From positions 208,644-272,643 of the forward strand of contig QJZZ01000003.1 in the NCBI GenBank assembly GCA_003246575.1: a stretch of DNA of 64,000 bases. The letters are read 5' to 3'. Source of the DNA: Candidatus Saccharimonadota bacterium. Its GTDB lineage: Bacteria > Patescibacteriota > Saccharimonadia > Saccharimonadales > Saccharimonadaceae. Under the pieces are notes generated by a model, which did no database searches, was not told the origin of the DNA, and saw only the letters and a program-made list of their open reading frames with translations. A program made the position numbers and the translations under genes. How positions within the stretch are numbered: the first letter of the stretch is position 1; the number at the start of each line of letters is the position of its first letter. Positions 53,401 through 60,992 of this stretch are shown here, piece after piece.

Positions 53401-55208
53401 TCGATATTCCGACTATCCGACAGTCGCACGCGAGCCTCTACCATTGAGATGGCCTCATACGCCTGCTGTACCTGCTCGGGTGTCAATTCATCAGTAGATT
53501 CAAACAATCCATTCAGTTCTTCTGTAAGGTCAATCGCACTTGCGGTTTCGTAGCGCGCCTGCTCCATCTCGTCACGTCGAGCACCCTGATCATACTGTTT
53601 TCCCTGCGCCATTTCGCGCGAATGCAATGCTCTTTCAACTTTGACACGCTTATTCTCTCGCAGCGCAGCAAAGGCGCCACCAAGCACGCCAGGAGCTGCG
53701 GTTACGCCAGCTGCATGCATTACCGTGCTTCGTCCGAGTCGAGCGACACCAAGAGCCACGGCGGCGGCAGTACCAATCGTTTCAGGACCGACAAGCGAAC
53801 CGATGCGCGACTCTTGTAGCCGCTCTACTGCTCGATCGATCTTGCCGAGGTGGGCTTCGGTGCGAACATTGGTTCGAGCCTCACCACTATAGATAGTCAT
53901 GCCTTCGAGGACACGCTCAATGCTCTCGCCATGCTCGATAAGTGAACGAACCTGCTCAGCCACAGCCAAAAAGTTATCTATGCGCACACGCCCTTCGCCT
54001 ATAAGCTCGGTGTTGCCGTTTTGATCGAGCATTTCTAAAATACGATCTTTTTCAGTCTCGAGAGCGTCAGGATCTGTTATCTCACCAATAGCAAACCGAC
54101 GAAGCAAATCTTTCATATGCGTCGAGAACTCGGAGTCACCCTCGAGCTCTGCTCGCTGCTCGCCAGCCCCGTCTACGCCATCATGGATAGCCTCGTCAAA
54201 CTCAGAGGTAAAGCGCTCCAGTGTTGCAAGCTGAGCGCGCTCACGCTCCTCGTCACTCAACCCCTCGAGCGCGAGTACGTCATTTTCGTTTTGCAAATGC
54301 TCAATTGCTTCTTGACGATAGCGCTGAAAAACAAGATTTCCAATAATTCCATTTTCGCCACGCCACATGTTTCGCAGAAACCTGCGAACGCGCCCACCCG
54401 ATTGCATCTCGTCTCGATGTCGCGCCTCGGCAGCGTCACGCGCATTCGACAGCACGTCGCGGCTTTCGTCTACAAACGCTAGCGTTGTACGGATATCTCT
54501 CGGTTCAGCATCAGCAGCCGCTGGCTGAGGCTGAAGTTCCGCCGTGTCACTCTCGCCGCCTTCGGCAGGCGCCTCATCTTGATGATTGTGCGCATCGTAG
54601 CGCTGCGCTGCACGATCTTGATCAATTTCATCGCCGCCGAGGGGTTCATTTGTGTCCGGCACACCGCTCGCCGCCTCTGCTGGCTCCCGATTAAGATCCT
54701 CGACACCACCGTCGCTAGCGCGACCAGTTTCGTTGGCAGTCTGCGCCAGAGTCGCTTCATCGGGAGCAGGAGGATGTAATTCGTTCCGAGCATCTGCAAT
54801 GAGCGTATCAATCTCTTGGTTCGTCATTTCATAAATTGACTTAAAGCCCAATAAATCAGACAATGCCGCCCGCTTGTCTGCATACGACTCCTTGCCGCTC
54901 ACGGCTGACAAGATAGCATTCAGCTCATCGGCACGAGCGAGCGCCTTTCGATGCTCCAAGTTACCTTGCGCACCGGCAGCGAGCGCCCTAAGCTCAATAT
55001 TATTTGTGTGATACTTGTCACCAAAATCAAACAGACCGCTATCGGTCATCTTGCCACGCAAGTCCGCAACTGGCGTATCCGAGTCTTTTACCTCTGACCA
55101 TATATCAGATAACGCGTCGAGTTGAGCATCAGACAAATTCTCATGTCGTAATTTTTGATCATGATTTTCACTTGGCTGCGCTTCGTTGATAGGAGTATCC
55201 TCACTCAT
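50490..55208 (-). CDS. Giant protein: coiled-coil head, membrane segments, beta-rich middle, C-terminal GT-A-like domain (1572 aa)
   Basis: The first 250 residues are charged, partly disordered and Glu/Ala-rich. Helical regions follow, including RVRRFLRNMWRGENGIIGNL near 273-292. A hydrophobic pair lies at about 478-515, with a clear membrane segment at 687-712 (VTTAAAVGFTTSFVFGVGAQ). A Thr/Asp-rich, beta-like stretch covers 715-1040. From about 1144 a glycosyltransferase-2 fold appears: AVVTIPVAAASESDNIYKTL, a DxD motif in IRNDADAQGMD (Asp 1276 and 1278) and an acidic motif in SDDLKVGGRI near 1374. If active it would transfer a sugar from a nucleotide donor. The fusion is unusual and its partners and product are unknown. 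Confidence 0.85.
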   Translation of the reverse strand: MSEDTPINEAQPSENHDQKLRHENLSDAQLDALSDIWSEVKDSDTPVADLRGKMTDSGLFDFGDKYHTNNIELRALAAGAQGNLEHRKALARADELNAILSAVSGKESYADKRAALSDLLGFKSIYEMTNQEIDTLIADARNELHPPAPDEATLAQTANETGRASDGGVEDLNREPAEAASGVPDTNEPLGGDEIDQDRAAQRYDAHNHQDEAPAEGGESDTAELQPQPAAADAEPRDIRTTLAFVDESRDVLSNARDAAEARHRDEMQSGGRVRRFLRNMWRGENGIIGNLVFQRYRQEAIEHLQNENDVLALEGLSDEERERAQLATLERFTSEFDEAIHDGVDGAGEQRAELEGDSEFSTHMKDLLRRFAIGEITDPDALETEKDRILEMLDQNGNTELIGEGRVRIDNFLAVAEQVRSLIEHGESIERVLEGMTIYSGEARTNVRTEAHLGKIDRAVERLQESRIGSLVGPETIGTAAAVALGVARLGRSTVMHAAGVTAAPGVLGGAFAALRENKRVKVERALHSREMAQGKQYDQGARRDEMEQARYETASAIDLTEELNGLFESTDELTPEQVQQAYEAISMVEARVRLSDSRNIDLVAYSDVARIEQERFDLDVARARAKQQLAGRLSELPEGFRNALGIESDSDIDDALALHTDAVLELSADIDAKDRVFNKLRAKRVTTAAAVGFTTSFVFGVGAQEIAAFANPSYDGLAEHLVHPAGLSTDGRQTLLEGMVNGQSASSHIEYDMPSSTYTSYNLGSTHDALELPSDYELVTNADGTMDIHAPDGSTLVQGLETDPTGELTAHSLVLLHDSNVSVMDGGSYVSHTETTTATVGVNEYIASHQDQTVDVKRDFWYNNDTPGKYDRNELGLWWGGDAGKASNGGVQMTVAHMTENGSFQGSEQTNWAEDAQEGALKLAVSASRDTQGEVFMVDVQPDGTINIAPDDPAAQFFSVDGSGHMQFHGAYAEVVEIRSEADGVTHMAPLATLVGDQSTHEMTTTVTTETQEYVPHMKVTPPAIERVVDVPAREVEGFGVPGVVPRRSLERAERVPRREIYGGYGHPSLSTNSYESERERIALARDRSPRLESDPQARLDTAQELSWYREHLRSSVSDEYADEIEAAITSSQELQNLSSDTRAVVTIPVAAASESDNIYKTLSLYAQQGDAAGQATILLYVNWFDSAESDPQKSEKIHKTLAEIERARHDFPDLSIATVQKTWSEEKRQNNEYGRGMIGHVAQRMYDTAMMSVERAMRDGKMPNQEVLMIRNDADAQGMDAQYLERMVRLFDRHPEKDVFTGAVRWETARHPELPGLAFATNFREIMHVLSNRKQFNSWVPTIGINMAARMSTLAAVGGVGHSKTDTGAGSDDLKVGGRIEAGRASGRLVDSGFTSYYRYEAPTDGSDGVDSRTVSQYVPGANIDTKVDRLEAEYVAGRPITAAWGGFDEGGYRERGEGLAGRRINERGYLHRNATLSRVERNMTAMIKEWFHDRAQVAVGLSYLMPAQIDGGATYVIKETANGPEFSFTAAGRKWARKNITRDPDRVRRELYQKIGPVNLTGKPRFVQ

Positions 55209-55223
55209 TAGATCTACTCTCGG

Positions 55224-55556
55224 CTATGTGTTTTCCGGTGCGACACCATTATTATCCGCATCCCCCAGGTACAGCTCCCTAAAACGAAGCATCGTCTCAA
55301 GTGTCACGCGCTGTATGTCAACGCCGCAATCAACAATATACGATTGCACTTCCTGCTCAGATGCACTCGTATCGAGAAGATCGTTCAATCCGTCAACTTT
55401 ATCTTCAGGTAGAGCCTCGATAACCGCACGATCTATCTGGTCCATCAATCGAGTCTGCAGATCTTTTGCCATCTGCTCTCGCAGCTCAGGCTCTACAGCA
55501 AGCTGCTTGTCTTCAAGCATTGAATTGATGAACTGAACGAATGGGTCAGACTCCAT
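55224..55556 (-). CDS. Helical acidic protein of unknown function (110 aa)
   Basis: Not firmly recognised. The residues are acidic and helical (FVQFINSMLEDKQLAVEPELREQMAKDLQTRL, then LPEDKVDGLNDLLDTSASEQE), similar in pattern to the N-terminal half of the 145-aa protein at 48.8 kb (DUF5663-like). It has the promoter TTGTTT-N18-TATATT (extended TGC) near 55620 and the ribosome site AAGGAAAG. The giant gene starts 15 bases after its stop, so it heads the three-gene operon. Confidence 0.75.
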   Translation of the reverse strand: MESDPFVQFINSMLEDKQLAVEPELREQMAKDLQTRLMDQIDRAVIEALPEDKVDGLNDLLDTSASEQEVQSYIVDCGVDIQRVTLETMLRFRELYLGDADNNGVAPENT

Positions 55557-55654
55557 GGCTCTTTCCTTGTGTTTTTATGTTTCTCTAGAAGCGCAGAGAG
55601 CGCACTCTTATCATGAATATAGCATACCAATGATACAAAAAACAACGCTTTTGC

Positions 55655-57436
55655 TTATTGCAATTCGCGCTTGACGAGTTCGCGAGTGAAGAATTCGAGC
55701 TTATCACCTTCTTCGACGAGAAGCTTCTTGTCGGTTTTGAGGCTCAAACCACACATTTCACCTTCGAAGACCTCTTTGGCTTCGACTTGTTGACGCTGAA
55801 CGTGCTCAACGGTCACTTCAGCAAGTTGCTCATCACCACGCTTGACGCGGGTCAGGAGGCCAGCGGTAATTTTACCGCTCGTGACTTCACCACCACAGAT
55901 AACTTGGTCTTTGAGCGTACGGAAGACACCCTTGACGGTCAGTGCACCAACCTCTGCCTCAACAACCTCCGGTGCAAGCAAATCGCTCATCGAGTGCAGT
56001 GCGTTATCGAGCAGTTCGTAGATGACCTTGTAGATACGGATTTCGACGCGATCACGCTGAGCGAGGCGCTTGACTGCAGGAGGTAGATCAACGTTAAAGC
56101 CATAGATAATCGTTTTGTCGCTACCGATAGCGAGGCGAACATCATTCTCAGAAATATTACCGACACCGCTACTGACGATGCGAAGTGTCACGTCGCCCTT
56201 GGTGTCAATCAGCTTGAGGCTGTCGATAACAGAGGTTAGAGATCCCTGTACGTCAGCACGGACGATAACGTTGAAGTCAGCTGCATCGTGCTGCTGGCTC
56301 ATCATCTTGAGGAGGTCAGCGCCGGTAACGTTGGTACTGGCAGCAGCTTCGGCGTTTTCCTGACGGTGCTTTTCGATCAGGTTACGCGCTTCTTTTTCGC
56401 TCTTCACAATTTCGAAACGATCACCAAATTGAGGAATTTCTTTGAATCCAGTCACCGTCACGGGAGTTGACGGACCAGCCTTGGCAATTTGCTCGTTCTT
56501 GTAGTTGAGAAGTGTGCGGACCTTGCCGTAGGCTGTACCGGCAACCATGAAGTTACCTCGGGCGAGTGTTCCCTGTTCGATGAGTAGTCCAACGACAGCA
56601 CCACGCCCTGTCTCCATGTGCGACTCGATGACGAGGCCTTCAGCGGGCACGTCGACATCAGCCTTGAGCTCTTCGAGGTCAGCCGTCAGGAGGACCATAT
56701 CAAGTAGCTTGTCGAGGTTGTCACCACGTTTGGCACTGATTGGAACCATAATGACATCACCACCCCATTCTTCTGGGTTGAGGTTGTGCTCGCTAGCGAG
56801 TTGCGCCTTGACCATGTCTGGATTGGCAGCTTCTTTGTCGATCTTGTTAATCGCAACGACAATTTTGGCATTTGCTTCACGAGCAAAACGAATTGCCTCG
56901 ATCGTCTGAGGCTTCACACCATCATCTGCGGCCACAACGATAATAACGACGTCTGTGAGGGCCGCACCGTGCTGACGAAGCGCAGCGAAAGCTTCGTGAC
57001 CAGGCGTGTCGAGAAGCGTAATCGGACGACCCTTACGAATCGTCTGATACGCGCTAATGTGCTGAGTAATTCCGCCAGCCTCGCCTTCAACCACCTTGGT
57101 GTCGAGAATTGCATCGAGCAAGCTCGTCTTACCGTGGTCGACGTGGCCCATGACAGCCACGATCGGTGGACGCTCGGTAGCGGTGTCAGAAACAACCCGT
57201 TCTTTCTGTGCTGGCGCAGATGATTCTACGCGACGCTCGATTTTGACATCGAGGCCAAGCTCCTCAACGATAATCTCTGCCGTTTCGACATCGATTCGCT
57301 GGTTGATAGTTGCTACGATTCCGTTCTTGAACAACTCGCCGACGAGTTGCACCACTGGAAGGTTTAGCTTTTCGGCCAATTCTCCAACAGTAATCGAACC
57401 TGAAAGCGAAAGAACTTTTTGGGTTGAATCTGCCAT
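55655..57436 (-). CDS. infB: Translation initiation factor IF-2 (short form)
   Basis: Brings formyl-Met-tRNA to the 30S subunit. The G domain shows [23 protein letters not shown] and NKIDKE. Domains II-IV follow, with the tRNA-binding C-terminal domain ([20 protein letters not shown]). The N-terminus has only one short IF2_N domain ([26 protein letters not shown]), so the 593-residue protein lacks the long N-terminal extension. A hairpin just before the ATG covers the ribosome site. Confidence 0.96.
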   Translation of the reverse strand: MADSTQKVLSLSGSITVGELAEKLNLPVVQLVGELFKNGIVATINQRIDVETAEIIVEELGLDVKIERRVESSAPAQKERVVSDTATERPPIVAVMGHVDHGKTSLLDAILDTKVVEGEAGGITQHISAYQTIRKGRPITLLDTPGHEAFAALRQHGAALTDVVIIVVAADDGVKPQTIEAIRFAREANAKIVVAINKIDKEAANPDMVKAQLASEHNLNPEEWGGDVIMVPISAKRGDNLDKLLDMVLLTADLEELKADVDVPAEGLVIESHMETGRGAVVGLLIEQGTLARGNFMVAGTAYGKVRTLLNYKNEQIAKAGPSTPVTVTGFKEIPQFGDRFEIVKSEKEARNLIEKHRQENAEAAASTNVTGADLLKMMSQQHDAADFNVIVRADVQGSLTSVIDSLKLIDTKGDVTLRIVSSGVGNISENDVRLAIGSDKTIIYGFNVDLPPAVKRLAQRDRVEIRIYKVIYELLDNALHSMSDLLAPEVVEAEVGALTVKGVFRTLKDQVICGGEVTSGKITAGLLTRVKRGDEQLAEVTVEHVQRQQVEAKEVFEGEMCGLSLKTDKKLLVEEGDKLEFFTRELVKRELQ

Positions 57437-57437
57437 G

Positions 57438-57480
57438 AACGCTCGTTCCTTTCTGCTCGCCGCTTCAAGGAGCGAGCGTT
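57438..57480 (-). promoter_or_regulatory. Hairpin covering the infB ribosome site
   Basis: On the minus strand AACGCTCG-C-TCCTT (57480 to 57467) pairs with AAGGA-A-CGAGCGTT (57451 to 57438): 8 bp, one mismatch, 5 bp. The AAGGA is the Shine-Dalgarno sequence and the stem ends one base before the infB ATG. This looks like translational control or coupling to rpsA. Confidence 0.7.
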
Positions 57481-57493
57481 TATTAATTACTCA

Positions 57494-58573
57494 TTACTTT
57501 TTCTTTTTGTCAGCGAGGCTGAGAGAAATCTTGCGGTTGTCTTTGTCGATATCGAGGACAATGAACTCTTTGCGTTCGTTCAATGTGAAGACCTTTTCAG
57601 GGTCAACGCCTTCACCGCCGCCAAGCTCTGAGATGTGTACGAGAGCTTCAACAGCTGGGCTGAGCTGAACAAATGCGCCGAATGGAGTGATACGAGTGAC
57701 CGTACCTTCTACCTTGTCGCCCTTAGCGAACTTCTCGACTTCTGAAATCCATGGGTCTGGAGTCAGTTGCTTCATGCTGAGGCTGAGGCGATCCTTGTCG
57801 ATAGCGATGATCTTCGCTTCGACCGTCTGACCAACCTTGACGTAGTCGCCAGGGTTAGAGACACGCTCCCAGCTGATTTCTGAAATGTGGATCAGGCCTT
57901 CGATACCGTCAACGTTGACGAATGCACCGAAGTCAACAACACCAGTGACGACGCCCTTGACGGTGTCACCAACAGCGAGTTTTTCGAAGCGTTCTGCGAG
58001 GCCGTCCTTGATAGCTTCCTTCTCAGAGAAGATAAGCTTGTTTGCCTTGCGGTCACAGTCAAGGATACGAACCTTGAGCGGCTGTGAAACGAGTGCGTTC
58101 AAACGAGCAAGGATTTCATCCTTGTCAGCAGAACCGACACGTGGGTAGTGTTCAGCAGAAAGCTGTGAAACAGGAAGGAAGCCACGAACACCTTCGTATT
58201 CGATAAGCAGACCACCACGGTTGGCGTCATATGCTTCAACTTCGATGATTTCTTCAGCAGCCATCTTGGCGGTTGCTTCTTCCCAACCCTTGTCTTTTGC
58301 TGCCTTGCGGAGCGAAAGAAGGCTGTAACCATTGTCGAGTTCAGTGTCGATAATGCTTGCAGTTACCTCGTCACCATCGACGAGCTTGCGACCGAAGCCA
58401 ACTTCACGGCGTGGTACGAGACCGATACCGAATGGGCCAAGATCGATTAATACTTCGTGTTTTTTGACAGATAGAACTGTCCCGTTGATTGTTTCGCCAC
58501 TGACGAGATGTGCTGCGCCCTCTGATGAGCCCGCGAGCAGATCGTCCATAGTGACAGATGCGGCTTTTGCCAT
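57494..58573 (-). CDS. rpsA: 30S ribosomal protein S1 (four S1 domains)
   Basis: The 359 residues contain four S1 RNA-binding repeats: [61 protein letters not shown] and [21 protein letters not shown]. coli S1 has six; four is common in Gram-positive and Patescibacteria. It assists mRNA binding at initiation. The promoter TTGACA-N17-TACAAT gives a leader of about 70 bases with AGAGAGG 14 bases before the ATG. Confidence 0.93.
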   Translation of the reverse strand: MAKAASVTMDDLLAGSSEGAAHLVSGETINGTVLSVKKHEVLIDLGPFGIGLVPRREVGFGRKLVDGDEVTASIIDTELDNGYSLLSLRKAAKDKGWEEATAKMAAEEIIEVEAYDANRGGLLIEYEGVRGFLPVSQLSAEHYPRVGSADKDEILARLNALVSQPLKVRILDCDRKANKLIFSEKEAIKDGLAERFEKLAVGDTVKGVVTGVVDFGAFVNVDGIEGLIHISEISWERVSNPGDYVKVGQTVEAKIIAIDKDRLSLSMKQLTPDPWISEVEKFAKGDKVEGTVTRITPFGAFVQLSPAVEALVHISELGGGEGVDPEKVFTLNERKEFIVLDIDKDNRKISLSLADKKKK

Positions 58574-58575
58574 AA

Positions 58576-58588
58576 GTCTAAGTTAGAC
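58576..58588. promoter_or_regulatory. Palindrome between the rpsA ribosome site and its start
   Basis: GTCTAA-G-TTAGAC, 6-bp arms. It occupies the over-long spacing between AGAGAGG and ATG. Folding would shorten the spacing; alternatively it may be a protein site for autoregulation. Confidence 0.45.
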
Positions 58589-58648
58589 CTCTCTGTTAAT
58601 TAATATTGTCGTGACATTACAAAAAGAAACGTCGAGCGATTACTGTCT

Positions 58649-58677
58649 ATTGTACCCGAGAAGTGAACAGATGTCAA
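58649..58677 (-). promoter_or_regulatory. Promoter of rpsA-infB
   Basis: TTGACA (58672-58677), 17-base spacer, TACAAT (58649-58654) on the minus strand. Confidence 0.75.
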
Positions 58678-58681
58678 AGAG

Positions 58682-59089
58682 TTAGCTCTGGCGCGAACGC
58701 TGGTAGGCGACAAATGCACCAGTGAGCATGGCGGGGCCAAGTGCGGTCAGGATGGCATCAGCTGGACCGGTCTCTGGCAGCTCAGTTGCGGCATCGCTCG
58801 CCGATGAAGTAGCGGTCAACTCGTCCACTGGTGTGTCTACCACTTCATCGGTTGACGACGTGCTGCCGTCATCGGTCGAGGCCTCAGTTTGGCCTGCAGA
58901 TTCGTCCGTCGTGACGTCTTCCGTAGCTGTTTCTTCCGCGTCCGTGTTAGCAACGACTGCGTCGCCACTTTCATTGCCGCCCAGGCCGAGGAAACTCCCC
59001 TGTCGCAGGCTATATAGTCCACCAATCACTACTACAGCTAGTACCAAGCCCACCACGACGAAGCTGACATTTTCTCCCTTGCGTGTCAT
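58682..59089 (-). CDS. LPETG-motif surface protein (135 aa)
   Basis: From ATG 59089 (MTRKGENVSFVVVGLVLAVV) the protein has an N-terminal membrane or signal segment and a Thr/Asp/Ser-rich spacer. A sorting signal follows, with LPETG in ATELPETGPADAIL, then a hydrophobic stretch (LTALGPAMLTGAFVAY) and the basic end QRSRQS. This is the layout of a sortase substrate, although no sortase gene is in the window. The ribosome site GAGAGGAT decides the start; the promoter is TTGCGC-N17-TATAAT (box 59121-59126). The function of the short spacer protein is unknown. Confidence 0.82.
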   Translation of the reverse strand: MTRKGENVSFVVVGLVLAVVVIGGLYSLRQGSFLGLGGNESGDAVVANTDAEETATEDVTTDESAGQTEASTDDGSTSSTDEVVDTPVDELTATSSASDAATELPETGPADAILTALGPAMLTGAFVAYQRSRQS

Positions 59090-59165
59090 CGCTATCCTCT
59101 CGCAGTTATATTTGCCTTCCATTATATCGCTAAGCCGACAGAGGCGCAAACTGCGTGTTCTGTGC

Positions 59166-59177
59166 TACACTGCTAGT
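59166..59177 (+). promoter_or_regulatory. Leaderless extended -10 box of the ROK gene
   Basis: TGC-TACACT (box 59166-59171), 6 bases, ATG 59178. It decides the start; the frame open upstream is a shadow of the LPETG gene. Confidence 0.6.
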
Positions 59178-59990
59178 ATGATTATAGCTGTCGATACCGG
59201 AGGGACGAAGACGCTGATCGAGGCGTTCGACCACGACGGAACAAAAACGTTTGTTACAAAATTTGCTACCCCGCGAGCACCCGAAGAGTACATCAAAGCC
59301 GTGTCCGAAGCGGTACTTGCTTTTACGGCAGCGGAGAATATCGACTGCCTATCGATCGCCATACCTGGCCCGATGCGCGATGGCAAGCTCCTCTGGGCGA
59401 TCAATCTCGGCTGGTCATCACTCGATATCGTTGAACTCTTCCGCGGCAGCTTCCCGAATACAAAAATTGTGTTCGCCAACGACGCAATGCTGGGCGGTCT
59501 CGCCGAAGCACGAGCAATCGAGACGCCACCTGCATTGTCGCTCTACCTCACCCTCAGCACCGGTGTCGGCGGTGGCCTCGCGGCGAACGGTCGTCTCTTG
59601 CCGGGCCTGAGTATCTTCGAGGCAGGCCAAATCCATACCGAGCACAATGGACAACTTCAGCGCTGGGAAGACTTTGCCAGCGGCCATAACTTCTACGAAC
59701 GTTACCAACAATACGGCGCAGACGTCGACGACCCTGCCGTGTGGCAAGATTATGCACAGCGTGTCGCGACCGGACTCCTGGTCATTATCCCGATGCTCAG
59801 CCCTGATCGCGTCATCATCGGTGGCAGCATGGGCACGCACTATCACAAATACGGCCAGTTCCTCGAGGAAATCCTCCAGAGACAACTACCAATCCACATG
59901 CAACACACGCAGATCACACAGGCCAAAAATCCTGAGGAGGCTGTCATTTATGGCTGCTACTACAACGCAATCGACGCCCTTGCTGGCTAA
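59178..59990 (+). CDS. ROK family sugar kinase
   Basis: From ATG 59178 the 270 residues begin MIIAVDTGGTKTLIEAFDHDG, the ATP-binding phosphate-1 loop. They continue with LSIAIPGPMRDGKLLWAINLGW and VFANDAMLGGLAEA, then LTLSTGVGGGLAANG (phosphate-2). The motif EAGQIHTEHNG keeps the ExGH-type sugar site in altered form, and the usual zinc-binding cysteine cluster of ROK proteins is absent. Glucokinase or N-acetylhexosamine kinase activity is likely but not decided. The metalloprotease gene overlaps its end by 41 bases. Confidence 0.85.
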   Translation: MIIAVDTGGTKTLIEAFDHDGTKTFVTKFATPRAPEEYIKAVSEAVLAFTAAENIDCLSIAIPGPMRDGKLLWAINLGWSSLDIVELFRGSFPNTKIVFANDAMLGGLAEARAIETPPALSLYLTLSTGVGGGLAANGRLLPGLSIFEAGQIHTEHNGQLQRWEDFASGHNFYERYQQYGADVDDPAVWQDYAQRVATGLLVIIPMLSPDRVIIGGSMGTHYHKYGQFLEEILQRQLPIHMQHTQITQAKNPEEAVIYGCYYNAIDALAG

Positions 59991-60417
59991 TCAGCTGCAA
60001 GCCGCCTACCCCGAATACACATTCACAGCCAGTGAACGTTTTTCATGGAATCCTGTCAGCAAGACGGTGTCCTATCAGGCTGATGGCGATCCGGCCCGAC
60101 TCCTGCACGAACTGGGGCACGCACTGCTTGGTCACCACGTCTACCGACGCGACGTCGAACTCGTGAAAATGGAGAGCGACGCATGGCAAAAAGCATCCGA
60201 AATCGCCGCCGAATACGCGACAAATGTCAGTGAAGCATCCATCGAGGAGCACATGGACACCTATCGTGACTGGCTTCATGCGCGCAGCACCTGCCCTAGT
60301 TGCGAGGCAAACGGCATCCAGAGCGATGTCGACCACTATAGATGCCTCGAATGCGAAACAACCTGGCGCGTCAACGAAGCGCGCACCTGCGGCCTCAAAC
60401 GCTACATCGACCAATAA
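59950..60417 (+). CDS. Small zinc metalloprotease-like protein with zinc ribbon
   Basis: From ATG 59950 the 155 residues read MAATTTQSTPLLANQLQAAY. The HExxH motif (PARLLHELGHALLGHHVYRR) resembles the ImmA/IrrE or SprT-like group, and ESDAWQKASEIAAEY may give the third ligand. The C-terminal CPSC...CLEC pair (STCPSCEANG, YRCLECETTW) forms a zinc ribbon, similar in layout to SprT. The role is unknown. Translation is coupled to the ROK gene by overlap. Confidence 0.75.
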   Translation: MAATTTQSTPLLANQLQAAYPEYTFTASERFSWNPVSKTVSYQADGDPARLLHELGHALLGHHVYRRDVELVKMESDAWQKASEIAAEYATNVSEASIEEHMDTYRDWLHARSTCPSCEANGIQSDVDHYRCLECETTWRVNEARTCGLKRYIDQ

Positions 60418-60466
60418 AAATACGCTTCCAACCGAAAGCGTATTTTTGAGTGAACTGATCTATCTA

Positions 60467-60667
60467 CTACGCAGTAGTTTTTGCTTTGCCGCGACGCGAG
60501 ATACGACCGCCCTTTGCACCAGCGATACGAGCGAGTTCAGGGTTGGCAGCGAAGCCACCAGTGTTGCTTGCCTTGCCGCCCTTTGCGCCAATCTTTGCGT
60601 AAAAGTTAGGGTCTTTTTGTAGGTTCTTTGCTGCAGCCTTCTGGCCACCGGCTTTTGTACCAGCCAT
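60467..60667 (-). CDS. KGG-motif stress protein (con-10 family)
   Basis: A 66-residue basic, Gly/Ala/Lys-rich protein with two KGG repeats (IGAKGGKASNTGG and IAGAKGGRISRRG) of the conidiation-10/GsiB type general-stress family. The family is hydrophilic and linked to desiccation or other stress. It has the ribosome site GGAGGAAAA and the strong promoter TTGACA-N17-TAATAT. The leader is about 85 bases long. Confidence 0.9.
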   Translation of the reverse strand: MAGTKAGGQKAAAKNLQKDPNFYAKIGAKGGKASNTGGFAANPELARIAGAKGGRISRRGKAKTTA

Positions 60668-60733
60668 AGAGTTTTCCTCCGTATTAAAAAGTTTTCCACG
60701 CCATTTCTGACCGGAAAACCCTCATTATTCCTC

Positions 60734-60748
60734 GCACACATGTTGTGC
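60734..60748. promoter_or_regulatory. Palindrome at the transcription start of the KGG gene
   Basis: GCACA / TGTGC arms around ACATG, directly after the expected transcription start (about 60751). Possible repressor site. Confidence 0.5.
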
Positions 60749-60757
60749 TATGTTTTT

Positions 60758-60786
60758 ATATTAGCATAAGCCTTGCTTTTTGTCAA
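60758..60786 (-). promoter_or_regulatory. Strong promoter of the KGG gene
   Basis: TTGACA (60781-60786), 17-base spacer ending TTATGC, TAATAT (60758-60763) on the minus strand. Confidence 0.8.
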
Positions 60787-60793
60787 CGTTTAC

Positions 60794-60831
60794 ATAAGCG
60801 CATTTTATTGTAATAAAACTGTTGCGCTTAT
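60794..60831. repeat. Nested palindrome upstream of the KGG promoter
   Basis: Outer arms ATAAGCGCA / TGCGCTTAT (9 bp), inner arms TTTTATT / AATAAAA (7 bp), all perfect. It begins 7 bases upstream of the -35 box, where an activator site or an upstream transcription unit's terminator could lie. Confidence 0.7.
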
Positions 60832-60842
60832 ATCACTCGTGG

Positions 60843-60975
60843 TATACAATTATGGATGCACCTGTTTGAATCTCTCAAACCTACGAGATTCACCACAACC
60901 AAAAGAGATTCCCGCCTTCTGCGAGATCCGAGAATCCACCACAAAAATGACCCGCCTGCGAGACGGGTCATTTTC
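60843..60975 (+). ncRNA. Candidate small RNA in the 60.8-61.0 kb gap
   Basis: No gene is visible in this gap on either strand. A plus-strand TATACAAT box (60843-60850) precedes two mutually exclusive hairpins: GTTTGA/TCAAAC at 60864-60880, or GAATCTC/GAGATTC at 60868-60891. Two similar 16-base direct repeats (60884-60899, 60929-60944) and an 11-bp terminator with a T run follow. The -35 is poor, so transcription is uncertain. Confidence 0.4.
60944..60974. terminator. Bidirectional terminator after the 265-aa gene
   Basis: AAAATGACCCG / CGGGTCATTTT, 11-bp perfect arms and a 9-base loop. It serves the minus-strand gene at 60993 and, if real, the plus-strand small RNA. Confidence 0.85.
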
Positions 60976-60992
60976 TTATAGCCTTAAGACTA

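Noticed and set aside
60884..60944. CRISPR array
   Set aside because: Only two imperfect repeats and no cas genes anywhere in the window.
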